Part shown: one piece after another, positions 61,423 through 64,000 of the stretch | Position numbering within the stretch: position 1 is the stretch's first letter | How the letters are laid out: each line of letters begins with the position of its first letter | Source of the DNA: Aquimarina amphilecti | GTDB taxonomy: Bacteria > Bacteroidota > Bacteroidia > Flavobacteriales > Flavobacteriaceae | DNA length: 64,000 nucleotides | Direction of reading: 5' to 3' | Assembly: GCF_900109375.1 (NCBI RefSeq) | Contig: NZ_FOAB01000001.1 | Location: forward strand, 744,001-808,000 | Made by a program: the position numbers and the translations under genes | The notes under the pieces: generated by a model | Databases searched by the model: none | Told to the model about the DNA's origin: nothing | The model's input: only the letters and a program-made list of their open reading frames with translations

Positions 61423-62646
61423 TTATTTAATTTTATAATACACACATTTTAGATAAGCCCCTTCTTCAAAAGTGATCGGATGATCTATGTCATGAAAAGT
61501 CTTTTCTAATACATCAATTTTTTTTCCAAAACCAGAAATGTTTTCATCACAGATATTAAAAAAATCTTCTGCCTTAACTCTTGAAGAACAGGAAGCTAAA
61601 ACTAAAATCCCGTTTTTATTAACCAACTGTACTCCTAATCTAGCTAATCTAGCATAACTATTCTTAGCTTTAGCTATTTCACTCTCTCTTTTCGCAAAAG
61701 ATGGAGGATCAATCACAACAACATCAAATTTCTTTTTCTTTTTTATCAACGTTTGCAAACCATCAAAGGCGTCTGCTGCAATGATACTATGTCTTCCTAA
61801 GTGTTTATTTAACGAAGCATTATGCTTAGCCATTTCTAAAGCTTGCTTACTAATATCCAAACTAACAACTTCTGTTGCACCACCTGCTAGTGCGTGTACA
61901 GAGAATCCTCCTGCATAAGAAAACACATCTAGTATAGTTTTTCCATTAGAAAGATCTCCTACTTTCTTTCTATTATGTCTATGATCTAAAAAATATCCCG
62001 TCTTATGGCCTTTAATTACATTAGCCGAAAATAAAACACCATGTTCCTCGAATACGATTACTTCATTCTCTAAACTCCCAAAAACTACCTGACCATCCTT
62101 CAGGTTGTATGTTTCACCTGTTGTTTGTAAAGATCTACTTAATCGTATTACAACAGTTTCACATCCCGTTTGTTTTATTAAATGAGGTATGATCCAATTA
62201 ATATATGGAAACCAAATATGAGAATATAGTTTTATTACCAAGACACTATCATAAACATCCGCTATAAAACCCGGCATTTGATCATTCTCACCAAACACTA
62301 ATCTATAACTATTCGTTTTTGTTTCTAATAATTCTTTCCTAAGATTATAGGCACTTTGGATTCTATCACTGAACCACTCATTATTTATCTGAGCAGCTTT
62401 CTTAAATTGAATCAATTTAATCCTAATTGGAGAATAAGGATCGTACAACCCAATCGCTATAATTGTGTTTTTTTTGTTATCATAAATTATAGCCAAATCA
62501 CCTGCATTTCCCTGAATACTTTGCTTGACTATGCTATTCTCGAAAACCCAAGGATGTCCCCGTTTTACCATCTTTTCTGCAGAAGGCTTAAGTTTTATTG
62601 CTAATCTTTGAGTGTTGATTTCCGGGACAATATTCATAATATGCAA
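61423..62646 (-). CDS. rlmI: RlmI-like rRNA large-subunit methyltransferase (PUA + class I MTase)
   Basis: 407 residues: PUA domain at the N-terminus (RLAIKLKPSAEKMVKRGHPWVFENSI), a middle beta domain, and a class I methyltransferase domain with ILDVFSYAGGFSVHALAGGATEVVSLDIS and VVIDPPSFAKRE. In E. coli RlmI methylates C1962 of 23S rRNA. SCSS in the C-terminal part is the catalytic-Cys region. Standard length. Starts may be 62646 or the ATG 9 bp downstream. Confidence 0.9.
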   Translation of the reverse strand: MHIMNIVPEINTQRLAIKLKPSAEKMVKRGHPWVFENSIVKQSIQGNAGDLAIIYDNKKNTIIAIGLYDPYSPIRIKLIQFKKAAQINNEWFSDRIQSAYNLRKELLETKTNSYRLVFGENDQMPGFIADVYDSVLVIKLYSHIWFPYINWIIPHLIKQTGCETVVIRLSRSLQTTGETYNLKDGQVVFGSLENEVIVFEEHGVLFSANVIKGHKTGYFLDHRHNRKKVGDLSNGKTILDVFSYAGGFSVHALAGGATEVVSLDISKQALEMAKHNASLNKHLGRHSIIAADAFDGLQTLIKKKKKFDVVVIDPPSFAKRESEIAKAKNSYARLARLGVQLVNKNGILVLASCSSRVKAEDFFNICDENISGFGKKIDVLEKTFHDIDHPITFEEGAYLKCVYYKIK

Positions 62647-62688
62647 GAATAGTAATATTTTTTAGCATATAGGAGTTATAATAAATAA

Positions 62689-62720
62689 AAACGGGATTGT
62701 ATCTGGAAACAATCCCGTTT
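62689..62720 (-). terminator. Terminator hairpin upstream of the rlmI-like gene
   Basis: AAACGGGATTGT (62689-62700) pairs with ACAATCCCGTTT (62709-62720), 12 bp, with a T-rich tail on the minus strand. It ends minus-strand transcription coming from the lon side. Confidence 0.7.
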
Positions 62721-62969
62721 AACCAAAACTTTTCTAGCTAATGAACCTATTGAGGAATCGTCATTTTAGACTGTTATATAGGTGTGACATTTTAACTTAA
62801 GGTTTTAAGAGATTTTCATGTGTAATATATATGTTGGTTGACAAAAACATGAATTAATAAAATAAAGTCTGGTTTACATTTTAAAAGTAACACATTTATA
62901 CAACTTACAGTTGCGTGTAAACCTCAAAAAAAGTAACCTAAAATAGTCTTATTTACCTTATTAAATTAG

Positions 62970-63120
62970 AAAAGCGCTCATCCCAAGGAGTATCAGGATA
63001 AACGCTCAAAAAAATATTGTTCGAACTTGTAATTATTTAGTAAAGTGAATCTCGCTTTTTGATTGTAGTCAAATTAGATACTTTTTCTAAAAAGCATCAA
63101 TCCCAAGATGTATCAGGATT
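62970..63120. repeat. Pair of 31-bp direct repeats with 120-bp period
   Basis: Copies at 62970-63000 and 63090-63120 share AAAGC, TCCCAAG and GTATCAGGAT (about 25 of 31 positions identical). Both copies are preceded by an AAATTAGA stretch. Function unknown. Confidence 0.7.
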
Positions 63121-63347
63121 AATCCCCTCTAAGTATGTATTCAACTTTTTTATCTAATAATAGATTTTGTTGATTTCTCTACTGTTTACATCTATATGAC
63201 GAACATCACTAAATATTGTTACACTAATTTGTTATTATTTTTAATTTTAATTCACTGAAAACTAAAAGAATCCATTGAGATCAAGAGCTACAGCGAATAA
63301 TTATTTTAATAAAAAAATAACTATTAGTTCTAAATGAAAATCAAAGA

Positions 63348-64000
63348 TTATAATTTCTTAGCATTCTTAACCTTACTTTTAGTTAAGGCCAATTCTAAAA
63401 CTTCACTCATTTCTTTAACATAATGAAACTTTAACCCTTTAAGGTATTCTGCTTTTATCTCATCTATATCCCTTTTATTGTCCGCACATAACAATATTTC
63501 TTTTATATGAGCTCTTTTTGCTGCTAAGATTTTTTCTTTAATTCCACCTACAGGTAAAACTTTACCTCTTAAAGTTATCTCACCAGTCATAGCAATACTT
63601 TTCTTTACCTTTCTTTGTGTAAACAATGACACTAAAGAAGTAAGCATAGTAATCCCTGCACTTGGACCATCTTTTGGAGTTGCTCCTTCCGGAACATGAA
63701 TATGAACGTTGTAATTACTAAAAATATCCTGATTAACCCCTAGAATATCCGCATTGGCTTTAATATACTCCATAGCTATTGTTGCAGATTCTTTCATTAC
63801 CTTTCCTAAATTACCTGTAATAGTAAGGCTACCTTTTCCTTTAGAAAGTATGGATTCTATGAATAATATATCTCCTCCTACACTAGTCCAAGCCAATCCT
63901 GTAACCACACCCGCTACTTCATTGTTTTCATATTTATCACGTTCTAATCTAGGAACACCCAAAACCTCTACGACATCATCATTACTTACTTTTACATTAT
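63348..64000 (-). CDS. lon: Lon protease, C-terminal part (gene runs off the window)
   Basis: 217 codons of the Lon C-terminus, open to the window edge (the TTG at 63960-63962 is an internal Leu codon). The proteolytic domain has [15 protein letters not shown], the catalytic Ser in [10 protein letters not shown], the catalytic Lys in [13 protein letters not shown], and [15 protein letters not shown]. The C-terminal tail is short (SKVKNAKKL). ATP-dependent protein quality control; N-terminal and AAA+ domains lie beyond 64000. Confidence 0.95.
   Translation of the reverse strand, partial: NVKVSNDDVVEVLGVPRLERDKYENNEVAGVVTGLAWTSVGGDILFIESILSKGKGSLTITGNLGKVMKESATIAMEYIKANADILGVNQDIFSNYNVHIHVPEGATPKDGPSAGITMLTSLVSLFTQRKVKKSIAMTGEITLRGKVLPVGGIKEKILAAKRAHIKEILLCADNKRDIDEIKAEYLKGLKFHYVKEMSEVLELALTKSKVKNAKKL

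Larger units (their letters stand above)
62647..63347. other. 701-bp gene-free region between rlmI-like gene and lon
   Basis: Contains the hairpin at 62689-62720, and two copies of a 31-bp repeat at 62970-63000 and 63090-63120 exactly 120 bp apart. No coding frame with plausible content; this may include an untranslated RNA downstream of lon. Confidence 0.55.

Overview
The window looks like chromosome of a marine Flavobacteriaceae-type Bacteroidetes, possibly close to Aquimarina. The evidence is the strong AT bias, weak ribosome binding sites, -7 elements of the TAnnTTTG type, many LytS/LytR two-component pairs, many Sec or lipoprotein signals, and families typical of this phylum (YHYH, DUF3667, DUF6660-like, DUF5777-like, tRNA_anti-like, dual-action HEIGH peptidase). 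No tRNA, rRNA, CRISPR array or insertion sequence was seen. Both ends cut genes: an ABC permease on the left and Lon on the right.

Layout. 1-8552 is a mirror-image block: permease and ATPase (-), histidine kinase and LytTR regulator (+), LytTR regulator and histidine kinase (-), ATPase, a 39-aa membrane peptide and permease (+). 8673-16600 holds a LamG lipoprotein, a penicillin-acylase-type lipoprotein, SelO, DUF3667 and M28 peptidase genes. 16697-23517 contains two inverted paralogous cassettes (OB-fold, YceI, DUF5777-like barrel) flanking a Cache-LytTR regulator, a secreted-repeat lipoprotein and a cytochrome c lipoprotein. 24230-28487 pairs a SCO/YwqK/YHYH/EF-hand cluster with a third LytS/LytR system. 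28604-40484 is a mixed stretch: exported proteins, a small XRE regulator, DUF2147, two metal-dependent exported or RNA-modifying enzymes (matrixin-like peptidase, RlmF), a helicase, an FKBP-YceI fusion divergent from a ToxR-like regulator, an AraC regulator and a CPBP protease. 40539-43788 has a TonB receptor, a Cys-rich DUF6660-like protein and an exported methyltransferase. 43981-45354 is a membrane-anchored GH113-like protein.

The most system-like region is 45351-50970 on the minus strand. It is a tight operon of a caspase-like peptidase (C14), a large uncharacterised multidomain protein, a ComEC-type metallo-beta-lactamase hydrolase and a membrane-inserted amidohydrolase, with a 43-aa upstream reading frame overlapping the caspase start. 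Caspases with MBL-fold partners occur in bacterial conflict or programmed-death systems, so this is a candidate for an undescribed variant. Nothing in the sequence proves that role.

51276-64000 contains an SRPBCC/ArsR pair with a clear repeated operator, an ECF sigma factor with a membrane partner, a hybrid kinase whose phosphoacceptor His is replaced by Gln, an M23-LysM hydrolase divergent from an OmpA protein, a HEIGH metallopeptidase, an RlmI-like methyltransferase and the C-terminus of Lon. Across the window, regulation leans on membrane-embedded sensors, and several genes start directly at the end of a -7 box, suggesting leaderless mRNAs.
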